A stretch of DNA of 64,000 bases from positions 1 to 64,000 of the forward strand of contig NZ_LWHM01000016.1 in assembly GCF_001642735.1 (NCBI RefSeq). Reading direction: 5' to 3'. A program made the translations under genes and the position numbers. The number at the start of each line of letters is the position of its first letter. The stretch's first letter is position 1. The stretch comes from Pseudohongiella nitratireducens (lineage in GTDB: Bacteria; Pseudomonadota; Gammaproteobacteria; Pseudomonadales; Pseudohongiellaceae). The notes below the pieces were generated by a model. The model was not told the DNA's origin. It saw only the letters and a program-made list of their open reading frames with translations, and searched no databases. Shown piece by piece: positions 19,196 through 27,718 of this stretch.

Positions 19196-19494
19196 GAGAT
19201 ATGATCCAAAGGGGACTTTTCCATACCCATGCGATGGTGCCAATCATGGAAACGGTCATAAACCACCGGCAGTAATTCCATTGTGTAATAGGTCGCAGGA
19301 TTCGGGACTCCGAGTGACTCTGAAAAAACCATCAGCATAAACAAATCATCTTCCTCTCGCTGAGCTCTCGCGAAAGACTGCCGGTATGGAGCCACATAAA
19401 ATTCTTTAACACCTCTTTCCACTTTACGCCAGAACTGCCCTGCCCTGGCGATAGCAGATAATTCTTCAGGTTGACTATCATCTGAATCTGTCAT
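19186..19494 (-). CDS. Small conserved protein ending in Cys-Cys, partner of the ArsA-type ATPase
   Basis: A 102-residue soluble protein with conserved-looking aromatic segments (FYVAPYRQSFARAQ, ATYYTMELLPVVYDRFHDWHHRMGM). It ends exactly in HISCC before the stop. I recall NCBI annotations naming such proteins 'cory-CC-star' and placing them beside ArsA-type ATPases. That name is from memory and was not checked. The gene overlaps the ATPase start. A tail-binding or cysteine-dependent substrate role for the CC terminus is speculative. Confidence 0.75.
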   Translation of the reverse strand: MTDSDDSQPEELSAIARAGQFWRKVERGVKEFYVAPYRQSFARAQREEDDLFMLMVFSESLGVPNPATYYTMELLPVVYDRFHDWHHRMGMEKSPLDHISCC

Positions 19495-19550
19495 TGTTCC
19501 CGACTCCTACTCTGGGGCACGCTAATCTTATTGGGCTATTTCATACAGCA

Positions 19551-19880
19551 CTATGAACGGCGCTTTTTGGCACGCTGCAGTCGCGCCTGTTTTGGATCAA
19601 TCAACAGCGGCCGGTAAATCTCCAGCCGATCTCCTGATTTTACTTCATATTGCGCTGGCAAAGGACGACTGCGACCGTCCAGCAAACTGGCAAAGACACC
19701 CACTTTCAACTCATCTGCATCCAGTTCAGGATGATCACTGAGTATCTGGCTCTCCAGGATGGCCCCCATTGCCGTAGTACCAGGCTGAACTACCACCTTT
19801 CTGACATCCTGTTTCTCAGGCAGCGCATAGACTACGCTGACAGCAATACCCGACATATTATCCAGCACCTGATCAGCCAT
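19551..19880 (-). CDS. RnfH-family ubiquitin-like protein
   Basis: A 109-residue RnfH/UPF0125 (RatB) family protein with a beta-grasp fold. It contains VSVVYALPEKQ near the start and RSRPLPAQYEVKSGDRLEIYRPLLIDPK, which is the family signature, and ends in a basic RLQRAKKRRS tail. The ATG at 19880 overlaps the end of ratA by 8 bp. A longer frame from 19982 would lie fully inside ratA and is rejected. ratA-rnfH pairs are common. The biochemical role is unclear. Confidence 0.9.
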   Translation of the reverse strand: MADQVLDNMSGIAVSVVYALPEKQDVRKVVVQPGTTAMGAILESQILSDHPELDADELKVGVFASLLDGRSRPLPAQYEVKSGDRLEIYRPLLIDPKQARLQRAKKRRS

Positions 19881-20304
19881 AGACTTTTCGTGCCCGCTCA
19901 ACCAGCGCATCCACAAGGTTATTCGCCGAGTGCTGAAACAGCTTTTCCATTGCTGCACCCAACATGCCACCCGCCCAGTCAAACTTCATGTCCAGGCTGA
20001 CTTTGCAAGCCGTATCCGACAACGGGCGGAATCGCCAGATGGCATCAAAATGCCGGAAGGGTCCATCCAGCAAGGTCATATACATTGCTGTTGGCGCTTC
20101 AAGCTGGTTTTGTGTGGTGAAACTGTATTTCAAACCAGCCTTCCCCAGTGTCAGTCGCCCAGTAAGCAGCGCATCGGTTCTTTCCAGCACCTCGGCATTA
20201 ATACATCCCTGCATAAATTCCGGGTAATGCTCTATGTCATTCACCAGGGCAAACATCTGCTCAGCAGAATATTCTACCAGCGCACTTCTCTCTATCGTCA
20301 CCAT
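19873..20304 (-). CDS. ratA: RatA-like START/SRPBCC protein (CoQ10-binding family)
   Basis: A 143-residue SRPBCC/START-fold protein of the RatA/YfjG family. It has the N-terminal VEYSAEQMFALVNDIEHYPEF pattern, split around residues 9-27, and a C-terminal amphipathic helix. In E. coli RatA was described as a ribosome-associated toxin. The eukaryotic relative COQ10 binds coenzyme Q, and the CoQ role is the more widely accepted family view. It overlaps rnfH. The usual smpB neighbour is present but separated by an NSS transporter. Confidence 0.9.
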   Translation of the reverse strand: MVTIERSALVEYSAEQMFALVNDIEHYPEFMQGCINAEVLERTDALLTGRLTLGKAGLKYSFTTQNQLEAPTAMYMTLLDGPFRHFDAIWRFRPLSDTACKVSLDMKFDWAGGMLGAAMEKLFQHSANNLVDALVERARKVYG

Positions 20305-20348
20305 ATCAACTAAATTTCATGTCCGGCTATTTCGATGTATTTCAGAGC

Positions 20349-21785
20349 CTACAGGGCACCGGTTATCAGGCTGACCAGGTCCACTGCAAAGTACTTAGCC
20401 GCCACAGAGTTTATAAACACGAACAGTAACACAACCGGCACAAAGGTCCGCAGTGAAAAGCTCAGGTAACGCTGTAAGACCGACCCCTTAAAAGTGGCAT
20501 CACCATCAGTCAACTCATCAACAAAGCCCTCTTTCCAGCGAGTCGCACACAGCATACAGGCGAACAGACCAACCAACGGCAGAATGACTTCAGAGAAAGT
20601 ATCAGCAATCAGATCGAACAGGGATTTGGTGCCACCACCATAATCAATGAACGATGTCAGCCCGGGTGACATGCCAAACGACAGTGAAGCGAGCAAAGCG
20701 CAAACTGTCACGGCAACGGCCTGTACCAGCACCGCTTTTTTCCGCGAAAAGTTCCATTCGTCGATCATGTAGGAAATAGGGATTTCCAGGATGGAGACCA
20801 GGGAAGTCAAAGCGGCAAAAAATACCAGCGCAAAAAACACCGCTGCTGCCAGACTGGCACCGAAATAGCCTACTCCATCCTGCATGGACAGAAATATCTG
20901 TGGCAAGTAGGTAAAAATCAGGCCGACACTGCTGGTCGAGAGATCGTCAGGGTTGGTTTCCGGGTTAAAAGCGAAAATGGCTGGCAGAATCAGCAAGCCA
21001 GCCATGAAAGCGACCGACGTATCGGCGATAGCGACCATTTTCCCGGAACCGACGATATGATCATTTTTATTAAAGTATGAGCCATAGGTAATCATGATGC
21101 CCATGCCCAGCGAAAGTGAGAAGAATGCCTGGTTCAGCGCTGCATTAATCACCCCACCGTTAAAACGACTGAAATCAGGGATCAGATAGTAGCTGACCCC
21201 GAGACCCGCATCATCCAGTGTCAGCACGAAAGCGATCAAACCGATCAGCATCACCGCCAATGTCGGCATCAGCACGCGAGCCAGGCGTTCAATACCGCCC
21301 TTTACCCCACCCAGCAATACACCAAACACCACCACCTGCAGCAAAATAAACCAGGGGAAGATACCAGGGGAGCCGGTCATTTCCGGGAAGGCCGATGCCG
21401 TGGCCAGCATATCCAGGCCACCGGTAACGGTGCGGAACAGGAAAATCAGAATCCAGATAGTCACGACGGTATAAAATACCGCAATCATAAATGGCGTCAG
21501 AATGGCCAGCATGCCTGCCAATTGCCAGCCTTGTGAACCACCCGACAATGCCGTGAATGCGCCTACGGGATTTCGACGGGTATGGCGCCCAATGGCAATC
21601 TCAGCCAGCAGCACCGGGAAGCAGATTAAAGCCACAAACAGCAGGTAAACCAGTAAAAAAACAGCCCCTCCATTTTTGGAGGCCATTACCGGAAAGGCAA
21701 CCAGGTTACCCAAACCGACAGCTGAACCCGCCGCTGCCAGCACAAACCCCAAACGCGAACTGAACTGACCGCGATCAATAGCCAT
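20349..21785 (-). CDS. Sodium-dependent transporter of the NSS/SNF family
   Basis: A 478-residue membrane protein with about 11-12 transmembrane helices. The TM1 sodium/substrate motif LAAAGSAVGLGNLVAFP and the NGGAVFLLVYL signature after it mark the neurotransmitter:sodium symporter family (LeuT fold). Bacterial members import amino acids or indole-type compounds; the substrate here is unknown. The ATG at 21785 has a GAGGGAAG Shine-Dalgarno, so I prefer it to the ATG 21 bp further upstream. It is inserted between ratA and smpB. Confidence 0.93.
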   Translation of the reverse strand: MAIDRGQFSSRLGFVLAAAGSAVGLGNLVAFPVMASKNGGAVFLLVYLLFVALICFPVLLAEIAIGRHTRRNPVGAFTALSGGSQGWQLAGMLAILTPFMIAVFYTVVTIWILIFLFRTVTGGLDMLATASAFPEMTGSPGIFPWFILLQVVVFGVLLGGVKGGIERLARVLMPTLAVMLIGLIAFVLTLDDAGLGVSYYLIPDFSRFNGGVINAALNQAFFSLSLGMGIMITYGSYFNKNDHIVGSGKMVAIADTSVAFMAGLLILPAIFAFNPETNPDDLSTSSVGLIFTYLPQIFLSMQDGVGYFGASLAAAVFFALVFFAALTSLVSILEIPISYMIDEWNFSRKKAVLVQAVAVTVCALLASLSFGMSPGLTSFIDYGGGTKSLFDLIADTFSEVILPLVGLFACMLCATRWKEGFVDELTDGDATFKGSVLQRYLSFSLRTFVPVVLLFVFINSVAAKYFAVDLVSLITGAL

Positions 21786-21883
21786 ACGCTTCCCTCTTAT
21801 TATCAATCCGCCGATTCTAGCAATGCGAAAAATAGACGGTCAATTTGAGTATATCCTATGTATTCCCTGTATAATGCCCGGTT

Positions 21884-22366
21884 ATGGCAAAATCCAAGAA
21901 ATCAAAAACTCCAGACAATACCATTGTTCGCAATAAAAAGGCGCAACACGAATTCTTTATTGAAGACAGTTTTGAGGCCGGCATTGCGCTTGAAGGGTGG
22001 GAAGTGAAGGCGCTGCGCGAAAAGAAAGTGCAGCTGGTGGACAGCTATGTCCTGCTCAAAGATGGTGAAGCATTCCTGCTTGGCTGCCGGATCAACCCGC
22101 TCGAGACCAGCAGCACCCATGTTATTGCCGACCCTGACCGGACGCGAAAACTGCTGCTTCACAAGAAAGAACTGGCACGCCTGTTTTCCAGCGTGCAGCA
22201 AAAAGGTCATGCCTGCGTCGCGACTACCCTTTACTGGAAGAACCACCTGGTAAAGTGCAAAATTGCGCTGGCCAAGGGCAAGAAAGACCATGACAAGCGC
22301 GCCACAGTGAAAGACCGCGAGTGGAATATCGAAAAGAACCGTGTACTGCGCCAGCACAATCGCTAA
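21884..22366 (+). CDS. smpB: SsrA-binding protein SmpB
   Basis: RNA-binding partner of tmRNA in trans-translation. The 160-residue protein has the typical N-terminus with [15 protein letters not shown], the [14 protein letters not shown] motif, and a basic C-terminal tail ([15 protein letters not shown]...). ssrA itself lies about 0.9 kb downstream on the same strand, with one HAD phosphatase gene between. Confidence 0.97.
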   Translation: MAKSKKSKTPDNTIVRNKKAQHEFFIEDSFEAGIALEGWEVKALREKKVQLVDSYVLLKDGEAFLLGCRINPLETSSTHVIADPDRTRKLLLHKKELARLFSSVQQKGHACVATTLYWKNHLVKCKIALAKGKKDHDKRATVKDREWNIEKNRVLRQHNR

Positions 22367-22436
22367 CAGCCTTGCGCCCGCGGTTGCTGCACTCAGTCTA
22401 TAGCGCCCTCCTCAGTCGCACAGGGATCGTCAATCA

Positions 22437-23120
22437 GTGAACATTGCAAAAAACCGGCCTTTAAAAGTCGCCATTTTTGACTGGGACGGCACAGTCGTCG
22501 ACTCGGTCGAGCACATCACAGATTGCCTCCACTTTGCCGCCACACATATTGGCCTGCCTGCACTTGCGCGGGAGCAGTACCGGAATATCATCGGCCTGGG
22601 GCTTGTGGAAGCATTGCGCAGCCTGTATCCCCAAATCACTCAGGACCAGATGCAAAGCATGAGAAATGCCTACAGTAAGCATTTCATGGCCACATCAGCG
22701 TCTCACCAACGCGCTTTCCACGGCATTCCGGATCTTCTGCAAACATTAAAAGATGCTGGCATTTACTGCGCCGTTGCCACTGGGAAAAGCCGTAAAGGGC
22801 TGAACCTGGCGCTGGAGTCATCCCGCCTGTCTGGCCACTTTGACCTGACCCGATGCGCTGACGAAACACGCTCCAAACCTGACCCGGCAATGCTAAATGA
22901 AATCCTGACTGAGCTGGACTTGCCGCCCTGCGCAGCGATCATGATCGGCGACACCAGTTACGACCTGGAAATGGCGCAACGCATTGATATGCCAGCCATA
23001 GGCGTCAAGTGGGGCGTGCACCCGCCAGAGACTCTGAGCGCCTTTTCGCCGATAGCGATTGTGGATTCTGCCAGCGAACTTGCTCAAACACTGCATGCAC
23101 GGATGGCCACAGATAATTAG
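22437..23120 (+). CDS. HAD-superfamily phosphatase (phosphoglycolate-phosphatase-like)
   Basis: A 227-residue HAD subfamily IA hydrolase. Motif I is DWDGTVVDS (nucleophile D16), motif II lies in VATGKSRKGL, and motif III/IV is GDTSYDLEMA. An alpha-helical cap lies between motifs I and II. The start is a GTG at 22437 with AGGGA upstream. Relatives are annotated as phosphoglycolate phosphatase or as phosphatases next to rluC. The substrate is not defined here. Confidence 0.88.
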   Translation: MNIAKNRPLKVAIFDWDGTVVDSVEHITDCLHFAATHIGLPALAREQYRNIIGLGLVEALRSLYPQITQDQMQSMRNAYSKHFMATSASHQRAFHGIPDLLQTLKDAGIYCAVATGKSRKGLNLALESSRLSGHFDLTRCADETRSKPDPAMLNEILTELDLPPCAAIMIGDTSYDLEMAQRIDMPAIGVKWGVHPPETLSAFSPIAIVDSASELAQTLHARMATDN

Positions 23121-23264
23121 ATCGTCCCACTATGTCTCTGCCAGGGTCTGCCAGGCCGTCCCTCACCCGCCAGCACAGACGCTGCAGTTCGAGTGCAATT
23201 ACTTAGTGGCTTTCCTCCTTCTGTGCTACACTGTTACTGTGTTATGACAAATAGCACATTACCT

Positions 23265-23628
23265 GGGGCTGATTTGGATTCGACGCCGATATCAAACTCC
23301 AAGGTGCATGTCGAGAGGGTATAGACTCTCGTAAATCAATCTATGCAACTTATATAGTTGCCAACGACGAAAACTACGCTCTCGCAGCCTAAATAGAGCT
23401 GTGAGCGATTGCCACCGGGATGCCTGTAAACCAGTGATCGCAATCGTCATATAGAACAGGATCGCTAGCTAAGCGCGCCTGGCGCGAAGCGGTTAAAACT
23501 TACCAGGCTCGCCCGTAGACACCCTGCCCGTCGGGTCGTCAAGGGTTAACTGAATAGACGACGCTAAGCATGTAGATCCGAGGACAGCGGATTGGCGGAC
23601 GCGGGTTCAACTCCCGCCAGCTCCACCA
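23265..23628 (+). ncRNA. ssrA: Transfer-messenger RNA (tmRNA, ssrA)
   Basis: A one-piece tmRNA of about 364 nt. It begins GGGGCTGATTTGGATTCGAC and ends with a T-arm (GCGGGTTCAACTCCCGC) and an encoded CTCCACCA acceptor end. The tag frame runs from GCC at 23360 to TAA at 23390-23392 and encodes ANDENYALAA, the typical proteobacterial degradation tag. It rescues stalled ribosomes with SmpB, whose gene lies just upstream. Confidence 0.98.
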
Positions 23629-23632
23629 GTTA

Positions 23633-23672
23633 AAAAAGAAAAGGGGTACCATTTGGTACCCCTTTTCTTTTT
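23633..23672 (+). terminator. Rho-independent terminator of ssrA
   Basis: A perfect 18-bp hairpin with core GGGGTACC and GGTACCCC around the loop ATTT, flanked by an A-run and a T-run. It lies 4 bp after the CCA end of tmRNA. Confidence 0.95.
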
Positions 23673-23797
23673 CCATCCTTTTGTAACTCTGACCAGCGCT
23701 GGGCTCAATTTGCCACTCATTAGACCTTCCCGGCACAAACCAGTAAGGTATAAAGACTAACTCAGACAAATCATAATAGATCACACAAGAGGGGCTC

Positions 23798-25444
23798 TTG
23801 AACTTCCGCATGGCAAATGACGCAACAGAGAATACCGAGGCAATGCCCGGCCAGATCGAGACTGATTACACGATTGGCCAGGACAACCTGAAAGGAAAAA
23901 TTGCTGGTGTGCGGTTCGATATCCACAACCCGGTATTTGTTATTTCTGCCATCGCCATAGTCCTGTTTGTGTTCTACACACTGCTTTTTCCCAACCAGGC
24001 TGAGTCGCTTTTTCAGGCCATGTTCAACCTCGCGACCCAGCAATTTGACTGGTACTTTCTGACAGCAGTCAACATCATCGTGATCTTTGCGCTGTTTCTG
24101 GTGTTTTCCCCCTACGGCAAGATTCGTATTGGCGGCCCCGATGCGACTCCGGATCACTCATACCCGAGCTGGCTGGCCCTGTTATTTTCAGCCGGTGTCG
24201 GTATTGGTCTGATGTACTACGGCGTCGCCGAGCCAATGACACATTTTTCCAACGCGCTGTCAGGTGAAATCACAGAAAATGGTACTCGGATAGATGTAGC
24301 ACCACTGGGCGGTGCCGCAGGTGACACAAACGAGGCACTGCGCATAGGTATGGCTTCTGCCATTTACCACTGGTCATTACACGCCTGGGCGGTATATGGC
24401 ATGGTCGCATTGTCGCTGGCCATCTTCTGTTATAACAAAGGTCTGCCGCTCTCCATCCGGTCTGCTTTCTACCCCTTACTGGGTGATCGTGTCTGGGGCT
24501 TCTGGGGCAATGTCATCGACACTATCGCAGTTTTTGCCACACTCTTCGGCCTGGCTACCTCACTGGGCCTGGGGGCCGCCCAGGCTAACGCCGGATTGAA
24601 TGAACTGTTCGGTGTCCCCATCAGCACAACCACGGAAGTGCTGCTCATTCTTGGCATCACTGCCATTGCCATGGTATCCGTCCTCAGAGGCCTGGAGGGC
24701 GGGGTCAAAGTCCTATCTGAAATCAACATGAGTGCGGCTGTTCTGCTGGCGTTATTCGTTCTCGTCACTGGCCCCACACTTTATCTGCTGACGTTTTTTT
24801 GGGACAGCCTGATGGCCTACGGGCAATACATGATCCCACTGTCCAATCCTTTTGGCCGTGAAGATGTCAACTTCAGCCAGGACTGGACTGCCTTTTACTG
24901 GGCCTGGTGGATTTCCTGGTCTCCCTTCGTTGGCATGTTTATCGCGCGTGTCAGTCGGGGACGCACCGTGAGAGAGTTTTTAATTTGCGTGATGATCGTG
25001 CCAACCCTGGCTTGTGCAGCCTGGATGGCTATTTTTGGGGGTGCGGCTTTTCACCAGCTACTGGAACAAGGCCATAGTGCAGTACAGGAAGCCGCTTTGC
25101 CGCTTCAGCTATTCAAAATGCTCGGGGAGTTACCACTGGCCTCGATCACATCCTTCATTGGCATTGTGCTGGTCATCATTTTCTTTGTCACATCTTCAGA
25201 CTCGGGTTCACTGGTCATCGATACCATCACCGCCGGGGGGAAGGTTGAGTCGCCCACGCCGCAGCGTGTGTTCTGGTGCATTTTCGAGGGTGCAGTTGCC
25301 ATTGCATTGCTGCTGGGGGGAGGACTGGCCTCACTGCAGTCCATGGTGTTATCCACGGGTATTCTGTTCACGGCAGTGGTACTGATCATGTGCTGGAGCC
25401 TGCTCAAAGGATTACAGATGGAACCTGAAACACCCCCAACGTAG
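23798..25444 (+). CDS. BCCT-family betaine/carnitine/choline transporter
   Basis: A 548-residue polytopic membrane protein with about 12 helices. BCCT hallmarks are GVGIGLMYYGVAEPM, IYHWSLHAWAVYGM, and the TM8 region WAWWISWSPFVGMFIARVSRGRT with its row of tryptophans. It likely imports glycine betaine, choline or a related quaternary amine for osmoprotection. A TTG start at 23798 has AAGAGGGG at good spacing; the alternative is the ATG at 23810. The gene stands alone; no bet biosynthesis genes adjoin it. Confidence 0.93.
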   Translation: MNFRMANDATENTEAMPGQIETDYTIGQDNLKGKIAGVRFDIHNPVFVISAIAIVLFVFYTLLFPNQAESLFQAMFNLATQQFDWYFLTAVNIIVIFALFLVFSPYGKIRIGGPDATPDHSYPSWLALLFSAGVGIGLMYYGVAEPMTHFSNALSGEITENGTRIDVAPLGGAAGDTNEALRIGMASAIYHWSLHAWAVYGMVALSLAIFCYNKGLPLSIRSAFYPLLGDRVWGFWGNVIDTIAVFATLFGLATSLGLGAAQANAGLNELFGVPISTTTEVLLILGITAIAMVSVLRGLEGGVKVLSEINMSAAVLLALFVLVTGPTLYLLTFFWDSLMAYGQYMIPLSNPFGREDVNFSQDWTAFYWAWWISWSPFVGMFIARVSRGRTVREFLICVMIVPTLACAAWMAIFGGAAFHQLLEQGHSAVQEAALPLQLFKMLGELPLASITSFIGIVLVIIFFVTSSDSGSLVIDTITAGGKVESPTPQRVFWCIFEGAVAIALLLGGGLASLQSMVLSTGILFTAVVLIMCWSLLKGLQMEPETPPT

Positions 25445-25513
25445 CAAAGAAGATGAAGGCCGGAAGAGTGAATATGCCAAGGTCAGCGCAAAAAGGAGCA
25501 GCGTAAAAGCAGT

Positions 25514-27076
25514 TCATTCCTGCTTTTCAGCAGCGTCCTTTTCTACTGTTTGGTTCCCTGCCTCTTCTACAGATTCTGCCTCTGGCTCTTCAGTTTCCGG
25601 AATCTCTTCAACAATCAAAGACAACCGCTCCGTTTCATGATCGACATGAATGGGCTCCAACTCCGGCAGCGACTTGCTGACTTTCGCAGATAGCTGACCA
25701 AAGCGCTCGACTTTGCCGATCAACCCCTGCTTACCTGCCAGAGCCGTCACGGTGCCATTAAACTGGTTGCTCACGGTATTCAGCGTATTGCCCAGCTTGT
25801 GCAGACGCTCAGCCACCGTACAAACCTGATTGTAGATATCACCGGCCTTTTCACTGATCTCCCGCGCTTCCGCATTGCTGCGCTCCATCATCCACAGATT
25901 GGAGACGGTTCGAAGGATAGGAATCAGCGTGGTATGTGAGACCAGGACAATATTTTTGGAGTAGCCAAATTCGAATAAGCTTTTGTCGGCCTTGAGTACT
26001 TCAATATAAGCTGGTTCGATTGGCATAAACATCAACACGAAACTCGGGCTGCGCATACCCACCAGGTTGGTATAGTCTTTTGAGGCAAGGTCATTGATAT
26101 GCTGCCGCACCGCTTTCAGGTGCCGTGCCATGGCGACTTGATACGCCTCTGGAGACTCTGCACTCACCGCTTCATCGTAGGCATTCAACGAGACTTTGCT
26201 GTCGATAATGATTTGTTTGCCATCCGGCAGTTTAACCAGGTAATCAGTTTGCTTGCGCTTGCCCTCTTTATCTTTAAATGAGGATTGCACTTCGTAGTGC
26301 GCGTCTTCTATCAGACCACTCATTTCCAGTGTGCGACGTAGCTGTGCCTCACCCCAGGCACCGCGCTGCTGGGAGTCGCCTTTCAGTGCAGAAGTCAGGT
26401 TGCTGGCTTCTTTACTCATGGCCAGCCCGACATCCAGCACTTTGCGAATCTCTGCATTGAGATTGGTGGACTCTTTGGTAGAAGCGTCATGTACTTCATT
26501 CACACGCTTCTGGAACTCGGAAATTTGCTCACGGAAGGGCTTGAGCAAGTGATCAATGCTCGACTGACTGGTTTGCGTAAACGTTTTCCCTTTTTCTTCA
26601 AAAATCTTGTTGGCAAGATTTTCAAATTCCTTGGTCAGGGATTGGCGGGTATCGCTGAGTTGTTGCAGTTGCTGCTCAAAATGTTCTTCTTTGCGCTCCA
26701 GTGTCGTTCTGAGCTCCGTATGGTCATTGCTTAATGACTGATAACGTGCCTGCAACTGCTGGAACGCATCAACCTGACTTGCCAGCCGATCTCGCAGATC
26801 CCGGGCCTGTTCGCCCAGCGAACGAGCATCAACCTTCGCCGCTTCAAACTGCTTTTCAGCCGCATGTTGCTGCTCACGCGTCCGGTCCAGCCTTTGTTCC
26901 AGTTCCTGCCGTATTTGACGGTTCTCGGTGAGCTCGTCGGACAGCCGCTGAACCGTATCTTGAGCACTACCGAGCCTGGCTTCCAGTTGAGCCGTTTTAC
27001 GGCTTTGCACCAGGACACCGACAACGATCCCGGCCAGTACACTGATAACGGTTGCAATGATTAACGTCATATCCAT
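25514..27076 (-). CDS. rmuC: DNA recombination protein RmuC
   Basis: A 520-residue protein. An N-terminal hydrophobic segment (about 3-22) anchors it, followed by a long coiled coil (about 30-170). The RmuC nuclease-like domain comes next, with GDSQQRGAWGEAQLRRTLE, IIDSKVSLNAYDEA and MFMPIEPAYIE. The family limits inversion of short repeats in E. coli; the biochemical mechanism is poorly known. The C-terminus is Glu-rich. The DUF2058 gene ends 34 bp upstream. Confidence 0.95.
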   Translation of the reverse strand: MDMTLIIATVISVLAGIVVGVLVQSRKTAQLEARLGSAQDTVQRLSDELTENRQIRQELEQRLDRTREQQHAAEKQFEAAKVDARSLGEQARDLRDRLASQVDAFQQLQARYQSLSNDHTELRTTLERKEEHFEQQLQQLSDTRQSLTKEFENLANKIFEEKGKTFTQTSQSSIDHLLKPFREQISEFQKRVNEVHDASTKESTNLNAEIRKVLDVGLAMSKEASNLTSALKGDSQQRGAWGEAQLRRTLEMSGLIEDAHYEVQSSFKDKEGKRKQTDYLVKLPDGKQIIIDSKVSLNAYDEAVSAESPEAYQVAMARHLKAVRQHINDLASKDYTNLVGMRSPSFVLMFMPIEPAYIEVLKADKSLFEFGYSKNIVLVSHTTLIPILRTVSNLWMMERSNAEAREISEKAGDIYNQVCTVAERLHKLGNTLNTVSNQFNGTVTALAGKQGLIGKVERFGQLSAKVSKSLPELEPIHVDHETERLSLIVEEIPETEEPEAESVEEAGNQTVEKDAAEKQE

Positions 27077-27110
27077 GGTTTTCTATACACTCAAAATAGG
27101 CTGGCGATGC

Positions 27111-27686
27111 TCACCACATCAGGTCGTCGGGTACCACATAATCTTTATAGGGGTCATCTGCTTCAGGCTGATCACTCCCTTTTTCAGCCCGAAACACCAC
27201 AACCGAGGCATCACGCGCCAGCAGTTTTTCGGCCACTTCGGCAGGCACCAGCACAAAGCGGTTCCTGTCACGGCATATCGTCAGCACACCCGCTGCCAGC
27301 TTGTCCTGATCTTTCTTGCTGACATACACCTGCTTGACTTTCTTGGTCACTTTGCCGTCTATCGTCTGGGTTTCCGTAAAGTTAAAACGAATATCACCTT
27401 CCGGGCGTGTGCCATGTGTTTCCAACATCTGGCGAATATCTGCCTGCAGCGCTTTTTGTTTTTCAGCAGCCTGGCGTTGTAAATTGAGCTGTCGGTCACG
27501 CTCCGCTTTTTCTGCACGTTGTTGTGCAATTCTAGCCTGAGCGTCATTGCTTCCCTGTGCAGCTTTGCCAGCTTTACTCTGCTTTTGTTGCTTGGCCTGC
27601 TTGCGCTGTGCTTTTTGTGCGTCTTTGACTTTTTTCTGGTCGACCAGACCTGCTTTCAGCAGTTGATCTGCGAGTGATTTACCCAT
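27111..27686 (-). CDS. DUF2058 family protein (YaiL-like)
   Basis: A 191-residue protein that starts MGKSLADQLLKAGLVDQKK. A strongly basic, Lys/Gln/Ala-rich coiled region follows (about 20-90). The C-terminal half contains DGKVTKKVKQVYVSKKDQDKLAAG. This is the DUF2058/YaiL pattern. The basic region suggests nucleic-acid contact, but no function is established. It is probably co-transcribed with rmuC. Confidence 0.85.
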   Translation of the reverse strand: MGKSLADQLLKAGLVDQKKVKDAQKAQRKQAKQQKQSKAGKAAQGSNDAQARIAQQRAEKAERDRQLNLQRQAAEKQKALQADIRQMLETHGTRPEGDIRFNFTETQTIDGKVTKKVKQVYVSKKDQDKLAAGVLTICRDRNRFVLVPAEVAEKLLARDASVVVFRAEKGSDQPEADDPYKDYVVPDDLMW

Positions 27687-27718
27687 TTGTTATGTACCTG
27701 ATGACTGTCAGTGCAATA

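Noticed and set aside
19881-19982. Extended N-terminus of the RnfH-family protein
   Set aside because: It would lie fully within ratA in another frame and does not match the family.
23265-23672. tmRNA 3' end as a possible integration site for a genomic island
   Set aside because: The downstream gene is a single BCCT transporter. No integrase, no repeated tmRNA tail and no island-like genes were seen.
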